From the NCBI RefSeq assembly GCF_900100005.1, contig NZ_FNEB01000001.1:868001-932000 (forward strand): a DNA stretch of 64,000 bases, written 5' to 3'. Numbering within the stretch: position 1 is the first letter of the stretch; each line of letters starts with the position of its first letter. The DNA is from Lutimaribacter saemankumensis (GTDB taxonomy: Bacteria; Pseudomonadota; Alphaproteobacteria; Rhodobacterales; Rhodobacteraceae). Below the pieces are notes generated by a model. The model was not told the DNA's origin. It saw only the letters and a list, made by a program, of their open reading frames with translations, and made no database searches. Both the position numbers and the translations under genes were made by a program. Shown here one piece after another: positions 24,786 to 34,984 of this stretch.

Positions 24786-26261
24786 CTAGCGGGGGGCACC
24801 GACGCCGCGCCCCGCACCTTCGGGCAAGGGCAGCGCGGCATGGGCTGCGGCCAGCCGTTCCAGCGCGCCGGCAACTTGCGGCGCGGGCGGCGAAGCGCGG
24901 CGGGTGGCAAGATCGACATGCAGCAACATGTGCTCACCCGTGGCCAGAAGCCGCCCGTCCGACTGCATCTCGTGCCACAGGTGCATTTTCTTGCCCGCCC
25001 CCTCCAGCACGCGCGTATGCACTGTGATCGGCGCGCCTGCGCGCACCTCGTCGAGATGCCGGATATGGGTTTCGACCGTAAAGAAACTGCCACCTTCCGC
25101 GATATAGCTGTCATCGCAGCCCACCATGCGCATCAGCCGGTCGGTCGCCTGCGCGAAGGCATCCAGATACCGTGCTTCGGTCATGTGGCCGTTGTAATCG
25201 ATCCAGTCCAGCGGCACGGCACGCGTCAATGTCAGCACCGGCAGGGACGGATCGGACAGCGCGCCCACATGGTCCACCAACCCGGCGGCCTGCGCCCGCG
25301 CGGCATCATGGGCATTCTGAAGCGCACCGGCCCCCCAGTCGTTCAGCGCCAGCGCCCGCATCATACCGACAAGGTTGCCGTCGCGGATGCGCTCCAGCTC
25401 GCGGATCGAATGTGTACCGGACTGCGCATCGGATTGCCCGGCGATCCGCTCGATCAGGTCGTCGGTCAGTTCGGGCACGTCCATCAACTTGGTCCATGGC
25501 CATTGCAGGCAGGGGCCGAACTGCGAAATGAAATGCCGCATCCCGGCCTCGCCCCCGGCGATCCGGTAGGTTTCGAACAGGCCCATCTGCGCCCAACGCA
25601 GGCCGAACCCGAACCGGATCGCGTCGTCGATCTCTTCGGTGGTGGCGATCCCGTCGCGCACCAGCCACAACGCCTCGCGCCAGACGGCCTCGAGCAGCCG
25701 GTCGGCGATATGCGCGTCGATCTCGGCGCGGATATGCAAGGGCTTCATGCCCAGTGCGGTCAGCCGTGCGCAGGCATCTTCGATGAATGCCGGATCGTTG
25801 GCGGGTGAGCCGACGATCTCGACCAGCGGCAGCAGGTAGACGGGATTGAACGGATGCGCGACGACGATCTGGCCCGCCAGCGCCTGCCCTTCTTGCAACT
25901 CCGACGGCTTGAAACCGGATGTTGACGACCCGATCACCGTATCCGCGCGCACATGCCCCGCCAATTCGGCAAGGACACGGTGCTTCAATTCCAGCCGCTC
26001 GGGCACGCTTTCCTGCACCCAGTCGGCGCCGTCCACGGCCTCGGCAAGCGAGGCGCAGAACCGCAGCTGCCCCTCGGACGGCAGCGCCACATCGCCAAGG
26101 CCCGGCAGCGAACGGCGCGCGTTTTCCAGCACTTCGCCCAGCTTGCGTTCGGCCTGCGGGTCGGGGTCGAACACCGCCACGTCCCAGCCATTGAGAAGGA
26201 ACCGCGCGGCCCAACCGCCCCCGATCACGCCGCCCCCGACGATTGCCGCCTTGCCGCTCAT
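24786..26261 (-). CDS. lcdH: Carnitine 3-dehydrogenase fused to betainyl-CoA-type thioesterase
   Basis: The 491-residue product has two parts. Residues 1 to about 320 form a 3-hydroxyacyl-CoA-dehydrogenase-like enzyme with the NAD motif IVGGGVIGGGWAARF and the active-site segment VAHPFNPVYLLPLVE, matching L-carnitine dehydrogenase, which oxidises carnitine to 3-dehydrocarnitine. Residues from about 335 form a hot-dog thioesterase (PLDWIDYNGHMTEARY), as in the known carnitine dehydrogenase/betainyl-CoA thioesterase fusions. Together with the BKACE enzyme this completes conversion of carnitine to betaine and acetoacetate. The ATG overlaps the stop of the lipoprotein gene (ATGA). Confidence 0.9.
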   Translation of the reverse strand: MSGKAAIVGGGVIGGGWAARFLLNGWDVAVFDPDPQAERKLGEVLENARRSLPGLGDVALPSEGQLRFCASLAEAVDGADWVQESVPERLELKHRVLAELAGHVRADTVIGSSTSGFKPSELQEGQALAGQIVVAHPFNPVYLLPLVEIVGSPANDPAFIEDACARLTALGMKPLHIRAEIDAHIADRLLEAVWREALWLVRDGIATTEEIDDAIRFGFGLRWAQMGLFETYRIAGGEAGMRHFISQFGPCLQWPWTKLMDVPELTDDLIERIAGQSDAQSGTHSIRELERIRDGNLVGMMRALALNDWGAGALQNAHDAARAQAAGLVDHVGALSDPSLPVLTLTRAVPLDWIDYNGHMTEARYLDAFAQATDRLMRMVGCDDSYIAEGGSFFTVETHIRHLDEVRAGAPITVHTRVLEGAGKKMHLWHEMQSDGRLLATGEHMLLHVDLATRRASPPAPQVAGALERLAAAHAALPLPEGAGRGVGAPR

Positions 26262-26743
26262 CCACTCACCTCTTTCATCCGGGCCATGTCATAGCCCTGC
26301 CATTCCATGATCCCGCGCGCGGCGGCGATCCGGTCCGCCCCGCCCCGCGGGGAACGGTCCATGATCCAGCCGATCCGCCCGTCCGGCGCGCCGATTGCCG
26401 CGGTGCGATTGTCGGCATCCAGCCACAGCACCCACAGGAGTCGCCCCTTCAACGGGCCTTGCGTCACTTCGAACCGGCCCGGCCCGGACATCAGCAGGTC
26501 ATCCTCGCGAAGGCGCAGGATGTCCCCCGCCACGACCGGCCCGACCAGCGGCGCCACCCGGACGCGCCAGTCGCCCGACAGGCGTGCCTCGGTCACGTCG
26601 ACCTGCGATGATATCGGGGCGTCCCGGTCGCGTAAAACCGCATCGTCCAGCGGCGCGGGCATGCAGGCCGGCAGCAGCAGGAAAACCAGCGCCAGCGCCT
26701 TTGTCCTACGGGCGGCGCCCCTGATGTCGCGGCAGGCGCTCAC
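26258..26743 (-). CDS. Lipoprotein within the carnitine operon, lipocalin-like
   Basis: The 161-residue product has a lipoprotein signal peptide (ALALVFLLLPAC, lipid-accepting cysteine at about residue 27). The mature part contains SGDWRVRV and LWLDADNRTAAIGAPDGRIGWIMDR, resembling bacterial lipocalins, although the match is weak. The GTG start at 26743 overlaps the BKACE stop (GTGA) and its own stop overlaps the dehydrogenase start (ATGA), so it is tightly embedded between two carnitine enzymes. That arrangement suggests a role in carnitine use, perhaps in capturing or shielding a substrate at the membrane, but this is untested. Confidence 0.7.
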   Translation of the reverse strand: MSACRDIRGAARRTKALALVFLLLPACMPAPLDDAVLRDRDAPISSQVDVTEARLSGDWRVRVAPLVGPVVAGDILRLREDDLLMSGPGRFEVTQGPLKGRLLWVLWLDADNRTAAIGAPDGRIGWIMDRSPRGGADRIAAARGIMEWQGYDMARMKEVSG

Positions 26744-27654
26744 GCCGCCGGGGCCTGTTTCTGCAGGCCCAGTTTTGCGCGCACCTCTTGAGGGCCGATC
26801 ACCCGCGCGCCCATGTTTTCGATAATGGTTACAGCACGTTCGACCAGTTGGGCGTTGGTCGCAAGCATACCCTTGTCGAGCCACAGGTTATCCTCCAGCC
26901 CCACGCGCACATTGCCGCCCGCCAATACCGCCGCCGCGACATAGGCCATCTGGTTGCGGCCCAGCGAAAACGCCGAAAACGTCCAGTCGTCGGGCACGTT
27001 GTTCACCATCGCCATAAAGGTATTGAGGTCGTCCGGCGCGCCCCAGGGCACCCCCATGCAAAGCTGCACCAGGGCGGGGCTGTCCAGCACCCCGTCGGCC
27101 ACAAGCTGCTTGGCATACCACAGATGCCCGGTGTCGAAGGCCTCGATCTCTGGTTTGACGCCCAGATGCGTCATCATCCGGCCCATGGCCTGCAGCATGC
27201 CGGGCGTGTTGGTCATCACGTAATCGGCCTCGGCGAAATTCATCGTGCCGCAATCCAGCGTGCAGATCTCGGGCAGGCATTGCTTGATGTGCTCGACCCG
27301 CTCGGCCGCGCCGATCATGTCGGTGGCATCCTCGTTCAGGGGAAAGGGCGACTCGGGGCTGCCAAAGACGATGTCGCCGCCCATGCCGGCCGTCAGGTTC
27401 AGCACAACGTCGACCTCTGCCTCGCGGATGCGCTCCATCACCTCGCGATAGAGGTCCAGCCGCCGCGACGGCGCGCCGGTTTCGGGATCGCGCACATGGC
27501 AATGCACGACAGCCGCGCCCGCGCGCGCCGCGTCGATGGCGCTGGCGGCGATCTCGGCCGGGCTGCGCGGGACGTGGCGCGATCTGTCCTGTGTCGCGCC
27601 CGATCCCGTGACGGCACAGGTGATGAACACCTCGCGGTTCATTGAAAGTGGCAT
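26740..27654 (-). CDS. BKACE-family 3-dehydrocarnitine cleavage enzyme (DUF849)
   Basis: The 304-residue product starts NREVFITCAVTGSGATQDR and contains AGAAVVHCHVRDPETGAPS with the zinc-binding H-x-H, plus NLTAGMGGDIVFG and LEDNLWLDKG, all features of the beta-keto acid cleavage enzyme (BKACE, DUF849) family. The substrate is inferred from context: the gene is in an operon with carnitine dehydrogenase, and BKACE members cleave 3-dehydrocarnitine with acetyl-CoA to give betainyl-CoA and acetoacetate. The start at 27654 follows GGGGAGAGA; MNREVF at 27642 is an alternative. It is the first gene of the three-gene set. Confidence 0.88.
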   Translation of the reverse strand: MPLSMNREVFITCAVTGSGATQDRSRHVPRSPAEIAASAIDAARAGAAVVHCHVRDPETGAPSRRLDLYREVMERIREAEVDVVLNLTAGMGGDIVFGSPESPFPLNEDATDMIGAAERVEHIKQCLPEICTLDCGTMNFAEADYVMTNTPGMLQAMGRMMTHLGVKPEIEAFDTGHLWYAKQLVADGVLDSPALVQLCMGVPWGAPDDLNTFMAMVNNVPDDWTFSAFSLGRNQMAYVAAAVLAGGNVRVGLEDNLWLDKGMLATNAQLVERAVTIIENMGARVIGPQEVRAKLGLQKQAPAA

Positions 27655-27720
27655 CGCGTCTCTCCCCGGGCTTGTTGCTTGCCGCAGTGTTGGCCGAAAT
27701 CGCGGCCCGGGGAAAGGGGG

Positions 27721-28770
27721 TCAGTAGGGCATCGGATGCGCCCGATGCACCGCGTCTATACCCGAAAGCAGATCGTCGCTCAGCTCCAGCCCCACACCTT
27801 CGAGCGCATGGTCAAGCTGGGTCAGCGTGGTTGCGCCGAAGATGACCGAGGTCATGAAGGGCCGCCGCGCGGCCCACCCCAGCGCCATGTGGATGGGATC
27901 AACCCCATATTCACGCGCAAGATCAAGATAGGCTTGCACGGCTTTGAAAACGCGATCTGTTTTGCGTCCGCCCATCTCCGGGTTCAAGGACATGCGCGAG
28001 GCATCCGGCACCGTGCCGCCCTGGTATTTCCCGGTCAGGAAACCCGCTCCGAGCGGTGAGAACGCCAGCAGGCAGACATCCTCGTTCACCGCCGTTTCCG
28101 CCAGATCGGTATCGAACAGTCGGCAGAGCAGCGAGTATTCGTTCTGGATGCTTGCGGGGCGTGGCCCGCCCACGCGGTCGGCCACCATGCACCACATGGT
28201 CGTGCCCCAGGCGGATTCGTTCGAAAGGCCGAAATGACGGATATTGCCCTTTTCCACCTCGCGCGCCAGCGCGCCCATCGCGTCTTCCATATGCGCGATG
28301 GTGTCTGCGCGGTTCTGCCCCGACGGATCGTATGTCCAGTTCCGGCGGAACTGGTAGCTGCCGCGATTGGGCCAGTGAAACTGGTAGAGGTCGATCACGT
28401 CCGTCTTCAACCGCCGCAGCGACCCTTCGACCGATTGTGCGATGGTTTTTGACGAAATCATCGGCGTCCCGCCGGGCCGGATGGCCGACCCCTCGCCCGG
28501 ATGTTTCGTGGCCAGAACGAACTCACCGCGCCTTGCCGGATTCGCCGCGATCCAGTCGCCGATGATCTCTTCGGTGCGGCCCACGGTTTCGGGCGACACC
28601 GGGTTGACCGGATACATTTCGGCCGTGTCGATGAAATTTATGCCCGCCGCCAGCGCGCGGTCGATCTGGGCATGGGCCGTCGCGGCATCGGTCTGGGTGC
28701 CGAATGTCATCGTGCCGAGGCACAATTCGCTGACCATCAGGCCGGTGCGGCCCAGCGGGTTCTTCTTCAT
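27721..28770 (-). CDS. Aldo/keto reductase, Tas-like
   Basis: The 349-residue product has the AKR fold markers LGRTGLMVSELCLGTMTFG at the N-terminus, the catalytic tetrad region INFIDTAEMYPVNPVSPET with Asp and Tyr, the lysine segment FVLATKHPG, and the histidine segment YQFHWPNR. Length and the NPVSPETVGRTEEIIGDW segment resemble the Tas-type NADPH-dependent reductases. It lies 66 bases upstream of the BKACE gene on the same strand, so it may be part of the carnitine transcript, though no role in that path is known. The substrate is unknown. Confidence 0.87.
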   Translation of the reverse strand: MKKNPLGRTGLMVSELCLGTMTFGTQTDAATAHAQIDRALAAGINFIDTAEMYPVNPVSPETVGRTEEIIGDWIAANPARRGEFVLATKHPGEGSAIRPGGTPMISSKTIAQSVEGSLRRLKTDVIDLYQFHWPNRGSYQFRRNWTYDPSGQNRADTIAHMEDAMGALAREVEKGNIRHFGLSNESAWGTTMWCMVADRVGGPRPASIQNEYSLLCRLFDTDLAETAVNEDVCLLAFSPLGAGFLTGKYQGGTVPDASRMSLNPEMGGRKTDRVFKAVQAYLDLAREYGVDPIHMALGWAARRPFMTSVIFGATTLTQLDHALEGVGLELSDDLLSGIDAVHRAHPMPY

Positions 28771-28844
28771 ACTGTCCGTCCCCTCGTTTCGCGTTGGGGG
28801 CAGACTAGCCCGGCCAGCGGAAATTGCCAGCCGGGCATAATGAC

Positions 28845-29276
28845 TCAGGGCCGGATGTAGGCGAAGCCCTGATCCTGCAGCTCAACCAGGCGCACGACGC
28901 CCGAGGGCACGACCTGTGCCTCGTCGAGCAGCGTGATGTCCTTGCCGGCCTTCTGGCTCATCTTCGCGATGGTGTTGCCACAGGCCGAGAATGTCAGGCT
29001 GTCGTGCTGCAACGCCATGGTGCTGACACGTTCGCCCACGGGGCTGGCTCCGTCGATCAGCATCTGCAGGCCGGGGCCATAGGCGACGATTTCAATCTGC
29101 GCCGTATACCCTTGGGACTCATAGTATTTGTACAGGTTCTGCACGTTGTTGAGCGCCATGTTCAGCGTATGTGGATCGTTTTGGTTCACATGCACGGCGA
29201 TCTTGTGCAACTGCCCCTCGGCCCAAGCGGCAATCGGGGTCAGGGCCAGTGCGGCGGCGGTTATCAGATGTTTCAT
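28845..29276 (-). CDS. Secreted DsrE-family protein
   Basis: The 143-residue product has a signal peptide (LITAAALALTPIAAWA, cleavage before EG) and a DsrE/DsrF-like domain with the fold pattern KIAVHVNQNDPHTLNMALNN and VEIVAYGPGLQMLIDG. A single conserved-looking cysteine occurs in FSACGNTI (about residue 98), near the position of the active cysteine in this fold. Periplasmic DsrE-like proteins are thought to handle sulfur or persulfide groups, but the role here is unknown. A GGAGGAC ribosome site precedes the ATG at 29276. Confidence 0.75.
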   Translation of the reverse strand: MKHLITAAALALTPIAAWAEGQLHKIAVHVNQNDPHTLNMALNNVQNLYKYYESQGYTAQIEIVAYGPGLQMLIDGASPVGERVSTMALQHDSLTFSACGNTIAKMSQKAGKDITLLDEAQVVPSGVVRLVELQDQGFAYIRP

Positions 29277-29350
29277 TCGCGTCCTCCCTTTTTATTCGAT
29301 CATCGTAACGCAGTTTTTGAATATGTCACCGGGAAAATTACGATCCGGCA

Positions 29351-29378
29351 TTGAGAACATTAAGGGAACATTTATACT
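29351..29378 (+). promoter_or_regulatory. SOS promoter with LexA box
   Basis: A -35-like TTGAGA (29351-29356) and a -10-like TATACT (29373-29378) are 16 bases apart. Inside lies GAAC-ATTAAGG-GAAC (29355-29369), a perfect match to the alphaproteobacterial LexA consensus GAAC-N7-GAAC. Repressor binding there would block the promoter. The -10 ends seven bases before the ATG of the next gene, with no ribosome site, so the mRNA is probably leaderless. Confidence 0.75.
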
Positions 29379-29385
29379 TTGATTC

Positions 29386-29982
29386 ATGACCGTTCACACC
29401 CTGTCCCGCAGGCCGCACCGCGCCGCGCCAACCATTGCGCCCGACCCGCAGATGGCCCTGGCCACAGGCCGCCTGCACGAACTGTGCGGACCGGCCCGGT
29501 GGACCTGCGCACTGTGGATCGCAGGTGCGCTTGACGGGCCGGTGCTGTGGATCGCGCCGGCCTGGTCCGGCACGCAGCCCAACCCCTGCGGCATGGTTCC
29601 GTGGGCTGATCCCAAGCGGTTTTTATTCGCCGCCCCCACCCGCCCCGAAGATGTCCTGTGGTGCATGGAAGAGGCGCTGCGCAGCGGGGCCGCGCCGCTG
29701 GTGGTGGCCGACCTGCCCGGCCCGCCCGGCCTGACGCCCGTGCGGCGGCTGCACCTGGCGGCGGAGGCTGCGGCCGAGGCGCCGCTGGGCCTGATCCTGA
29801 CGCCAGGCGATGGCGGGGCACCGGGGGTGGAAAGCCGCTGGCACATGGCCCCCGCACATGAGGGCGACGCGCTGCGCTGGCGGCTGGAGCGGCGCCGCGC
29901 CCGCACCCTGCCCCCGCAGGGCTGGAACCTGGTCGAACAGGACGGGAAACGCGGCCTCGTGCCGGCGGGACCGAAGGGTTGA
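29386..29982 (+). CDS. ImuA-like SOS protein (RecA-related)
   Basis: The 198-residue product resembles ImuA, the RecA-like partner of the ImuB-DnaE2 mutagenesis system: LATGRLHELCGPARWTCALW, then GPVLWIAPAWSG and a later DPKRFLFA segment, and a C-terminal half with VRRLHLAAEAA and SRWHMAPA. No Walker A P-loop (GxxxxGKT) is present, as in ImuA. It lacks an imuB or dnaE2 gene downstream; an MFS transporter follows after 78 bases. Its start codon lies directly behind a LexA-box promoter and lacks a ribosome site, implying damage-inducible leaderless expression. It could be a stand-alone or diverged ImuA. Confidence 0.65.
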   Translation: MTVHTLSRRPHRAAPTIAPDPQMALATGRLHELCGPARWTCALWIAGALDGPVLWIAPAWSGTQPNPCGMVPWADPKRFLFAAPTRPEDVLWCMEEALRSGAAPLVVADLPGPPGLTPVRRLHLAAEAAAEAPLGLILTPGDGGAPGVESRWHMAPAHEGDALRWRLERRRARTLPPQGWNLVEQDGKRGLVPAGPKG

Positions 29983-30060
29983 CCGGCCCCGGCAGAAAAC
30001 GACATTACCTGTCGGCAACCTGCTTGCGATCCCTGACCGGGCTGCGATGCTGCCCCTGTC

Positions 30061-31284
30061 ATGCGCATGATCATTTCTTTCGCGGCCCTGTTTCTGTCGG
30101 TCATCCTGTTGCAGCTTTCCACCGGGGGCGTGGGGCCGCTCGATGCGCTGTCGGGGCTGGTTCTGAATTTCACCACGGCCGAGATCGGCCTGCTGGGTTC
30201 GGCCCATTTCCTGGGCTTCTTCATCGGCTGCTGGTGGGCGCCACGGATGATGGGCTCGGTCGGACACAGCCGCGCCTTTGCCGCCTTTACCGCCACGGGG
30301 GCGATCGGGCTTCTGGCGCATATGCTGGTGATCGACCCGCTGGCCTGGGCGGCGATGCGGGTGGCATCGGGATTCTGCGTGGCCGGTTGCTACACGGTGA
30401 TAGAAGCCTGGCTTCAGGCCAAGGTCACGAACGAGACACGCGGCCGCGCGATGGGTACCTACCGCGTCGCGGACATGGGCGCATCGCTGATGGCGCAGAT
30501 GGTGATCTCGGTGCTCGAACCGGCTTCCTACGTGTCCTACAACCTGCTGGCGCTGATCTGCTGCGCGGCGCTGCTGCCTCTGACCCTGACAACCACGGCG
30601 CAACCCGAAACCCCCGACGCGCCGCGGCTGCGCCCGATGCTGGCGGTCACACGGTCACCATTGGCGGCTGCGGGCGTGATCGTGGCCGCACTGTCGAGCG
30701 CATCGTTCCGCATGGTGGGGCCGGTCTACGGCACGGGCGTCGGTTTACAGACCGACCAGATCGCATGGTTCCTCGCGGCCTTCGTCGCAGGCGGCGCGCT
30801 GGCGCAATACCCGGTGGGATGGCTTGCCGACAAGTATGACCGGCGCTGGGTGCTGATCTGGCTGTCGGTGGCCGCGATCTGCAGCAGCACGCTGACCGCG
30901 CTGACGCATGACCTGACCACGACACAGGTGCTGCTGACGGCGGGGCTGTTCGGGTTGACGACATTCCCGATCTATTCGGTGGCCGCCGCCCACGCGCATG
31001 ACTTTGCAGACACGTCGGAACGGGTCGAGCTGTCGGCAGCGCTGATGTTCCATTTCGCGCTTGGGGCGATCGCCGCGCCGCTGGTGGCCTCCTGGCTGAT
31101 CGACGCCTACGGCCCGCCCGCCATGTTCGTGATGATCGCGGTGGGCCACGCGGTGCTGGTGGTGTTCGGCCTGGTGCGGATGCGCGCACGGCCCGCGGCC
31201 CGGCGGCGGACGCGTTACGTCTATGCACCGCGCACGTCCTTCCTGATCGGGCGGCTGACCGGTCGCGACCGCGAAGGGCGCTAG
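30061..31284 (+). CDS. MFS transporter
   Basis: The 407-residue product has about twelve transmembrane helices. The loop between helices 2 and 3 reads SAHFLGFFIGCWWAPRMMGSVGHSR, and the equivalent loop in the second half reads YPVGWLADKYDRRW, a recognisable MFS D-x-x-x-R/KR pattern. The sequence resembles YcaD-type proteins. The C-terminal tail is basic (RARPAARRRTRYVYAPR). The substrate is unknown. It lies 78 bases downstream of the SOS-controlled gene and could be transcribed with it. Confidence 0.82.
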   Translation: MRMIISFAALFLSVILLQLSTGGVGPLDALSGLVLNFTTAEIGLLGSAHFLGFFIGCWWAPRMMGSVGHSRAFAAFTATGAIGLLAHMLVIDPLAWAAMRVASGFCVAGCYTVIEAWLQAKVTNETRGRAMGTYRVADMGASLMAQMVISVLEPASYVSYNLLALICCAALLPLTLTTTAQPETPDAPRLRPMLAVTRSPLAAAGVIVAALSSASFRMVGPVYGTGVGLQTDQIAWFLAAFVAGGALAQYPVGWLADKYDRRWVLIWLSVAAICSSTLTALTHDLTTTQVLLTAGLFGLTTFPIYSVAAAHAHDFADTSERVELSAALMFHFALGAIAAPLVASWLIDAYGPPAMFVMIAVGHAVLVVFGLVRMRARPAARRRTRYVYAPRTSFLIGRLTGRDREGR

Positions 31285-31374
31285 CCGCCGGCGCTACGCA
31301 GGAAAACCGTGCCCACTGGCCCCTGCCCGCAAGCTGCGGTAAAGGGGGCGCAACACGCGACGGAAGGCATGGAC

Positions 31375-33084
<1,710 letters not shown>

Positions 33085-33096
33085 TCGGCGGGGCGT

Positions 33097-34545
33097 TCAA
33101 CCCCGCCAGAAGGTCGCCGTGAACAGCACGTAGACGACGACGATTTCCAGCCGGCCTGCCAGCATGCCGAATGTCATGATGTACTTGGCGGCATCGGGAA
33201 AGGCGCTGAGCGCGCCGCTGTCGTCGACCAGTTCGCCAAAGGCCGGGCCGATATTGAAGATCGAGGTCCAGGCGCCTGTGGTGGCTTCCATGAATGGCAA
33301 CCCCGTCAGCGCCAGCGCCACGGACATGACCCCGTAGGTCAGGATGAACATGGTAAAGATCAGCATGACGGATTCGATCACGTCGCGTTCGATCGGACGC
33401 CCGCCAAGCCTGATCGACACCACCCGGTGCGGGCTGCCGATCAGGCGCATCTGCGCCGCCAGCGCCTTGAACAGCACGAGATAGCGAAAGATCTTGAGCG
33501 AACAGCCGGTCGATCCGGTGCATCCCCCGATCGCGCCCACGGTCAGCAACACCACGACCGGGGCCGCTCCCCACAGCGTCACGTCGCCATCGCCGAACCC
33601 CGTGCCCGAAAAGATCGACACGACGTTGAAGGCGATGTGGCGGAAATGATCCTCGTCGAAGGGTTCGCCCTGCGCCACGCGCAGCATGAAGATCAGCACC
33701 ACCGACACCAGGATCAGCAGCGCATAGACCTGCACCTGGAAATCACTGAGCAGCGGGCGCACTTGCCCCGACCCGATCAACATCAGCCGCACGAAGGGAA
33801 CCGAGGCCAAGAACATGAACAACAGGGCGGCATAGTGAATAGGCCCGCCATAGGCGCTGAACGACGCGTCGGTGGTTGAAAAGCCCCCGGTCGACACCGT
33901 TGTCATGGCGTGCACCGTCGCTTCGAACGGGTCCATGCCAAGCCCGATATAAGTGAACACGCACAGCAGCGTCAGCGCGAGATAGGTCGCCAGCAGCGCC
34001 TTCGAGATGTCGATGGCGCGGGGCATCACCTTGCCCAGCGTGTCGAAGCTTTCGCTTTTGAAGAATTGCATGCCGCCGACCCGCATGATCGGCAGGAACA
34101 GCATGGCGACGATCACGATCCCCAACCCGCCCAGCCATTGCAGGATGCCGCGCCACAGCAGCAGCCCCTTGGGCAGATCATCGAGGCCGGAAAAGACAGT
34201 TGTGCCGGTGGTGGTCAGCCCTGACATCGCCTCGAACAGGGCATCGACGAAACGGGCGTCCGTTTCGCCCAGCATGAAGGGCAGCGCCGCGAAGACCGGC
34301 AAGGCCACCCATGTGCCCACCGTCAGCAGAAAGCCCTGCCGGATCGATATTTCCTGATGCCGAGTGTTCTGGCAGGCCAGCGCGACAAGGCCGCCGGTCA
34401 GAAAGGTCAGCACCGCGCTTTCGAAGAATACCGGCCAGTGTTCGCGGCCTTCGGCGATGTCCACCAGCATCGGCGGAATCATCATCAAGCCAAGAACGGC
34501 GACAAGCAGGCCGATCACATATCCGACGGGGCGCGGGTCCAACAT
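33097..34545 (-). CDS. trkH: TrkH-type potassium transporter subunit
   Basis: TrkH forms the K+ pore of the Trk system, working with cytoplasmic TrkA. The 482-residue product has the four pore-loop signatures: LTTTGTTVFSG, TTVSTGGFSTTDASF, FSGTGFGDGD, and SIFNIGPAFGE, each with the selectivity-filter glycine. About ten transmembrane helices flank them. No trkA gene is nearby. It starts at 34545 with a DUF1127 gene upstream on the same strand. It is convergent with metG, 12 bases apart. Confidence 0.93.
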   Translation of the reverse strand: MLDPRPVGYVIGLLVAVLGLMMIPPMLVDIAEGREHWPVFFESAVLTFLTGGLVALACQNTRHQEISIRQGFLLTVGTWVALPVFAALPFMLGETDARFVDALFEAMSGLTTTGTTVFSGLDDLPKGLLLWRGILQWLGGLGIVIVAMLFLPIMRVGGMQFFKSESFDTLGKVMPRAIDISKALLATYLALTLLCVFTYIGLGMDPFEATVHAMTTVSTGGFSTTDASFSAYGGPIHYAALLFMFLASVPFVRLMLIGSGQVRPLLSDFQVQVYALLILVSVVLIFMLRVAQGEPFDEDHFRHIAFNVVSIFSGTGFGDGDVTLWGAAPVVVLLTVGAIGGCTGSTGCSLKIFRYLVLFKALAAQMRLIGSPHRVVSIRLGGRPIERDVIESVMLIFTMFILTYGVMSVALALTGLPFMEATTGAWTSIFNIGPAFGELVDDSGALSAFPDAAKYIMTFGMLAGRLEIVVVYVLFTATFWRG

Positions 34546-34650
34546 GGATCGAAGGCTTGGCGGCAGCGCGCCGTGCTGTCAAGCGGCAGGATGCGCGCGT
34601 CCGCTGCGGAAGGGCCGGCGAAGGGAACGCCGCCAGCCCTGCCACCGCGA

Positions 34651-34866
34651 TCAGACGTAGTAGAGGTCGCGGAAAACGTGATGTGCGATGCCGTCGCGCT
34701 TGAGGCCCATCGCGGCCAGTTCCTCGTCGGTTTTCGCTTCGAGCGCCTGCATTTCGGCGCGACGCGATTTCGCCTCGGCGTAATTTTCGAACCAGTTGAG
34801 GACCGCCACGCCGAATGCGGCCAGCGGATTGCGTGTTTCGGTGGTGTTCGTCGTCAGAGTTGCCAT
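34651..34866 (-). CDS. DUF1127 small protein
   Basis: The 71-residue product has the DUF1127 pattern: a basic helix (NYAEAKSRRAEMQALEAKTDEELAAM), then GLKRDGIAHHVFRDLYYV. DUF1127 proteins are small, often Arg-rich, and in several alphaproteobacteria bind RNA and affect phosphate, carbon or stress responses. The start follows GGAAAGG. An inverted repeat AGGTCA-N7-TGACCT lies about 50 bases upstream and may control it. trkH follows about 100 bases downstream. Confidence 0.85.
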   Translation of the reverse strand: MATLTTNTTETRNPLAAFGVAVLNWFENYAEAKSRRAEMQALEAKTDEELAAMGLKRDGIAHHVFRDLYYV

Positions 34867-34917
34867 TGTCGGAACCTTTCCTTTGCAGTTTTCGGTTCCC
34901 TCCCTGACAGTGAATTT

Positions 34918-34936
34918 AGGTCACGTTCTCTGACCT
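34918..34936. promoter_or_regulatory. Inverted repeat upstream of the DUF1127 gene
   Basis: The sequence AGGTCA-CGTTCTC-TGACCT is a perfect six-base inverted repeat with a seven-base spacer, located 52 bases upstream of the DUF1127 start. It is a candidate operator for an unidentified regulator. Confidence 0.4.
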
Positions 34937-34945
34937 TGCTACCCA

Positions 34946-34966
34946 CAAGGCGGAATACCCGCCTTG
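34946..34966 (-). terminator. Candidate terminator after the low-complexity protein gene
   Basis: An eight-base perfect stem (CAAGGCGG / CCGCCTTG) with a five-base loop lies 19 bases downstream of the stop of the gene at 34985-35473. No clear U-run follows, so termination could be Rho-assisted or weak. Confidence 0.4.
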
Positions 34967-34984
34967 CGGGCTGTGCAACCCTGA

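Noticed and set aside
29386-29982. RecA itself
   Set aside because: It is much shorter, lacks a Walker A motif and matches ImuA-like proteins better.
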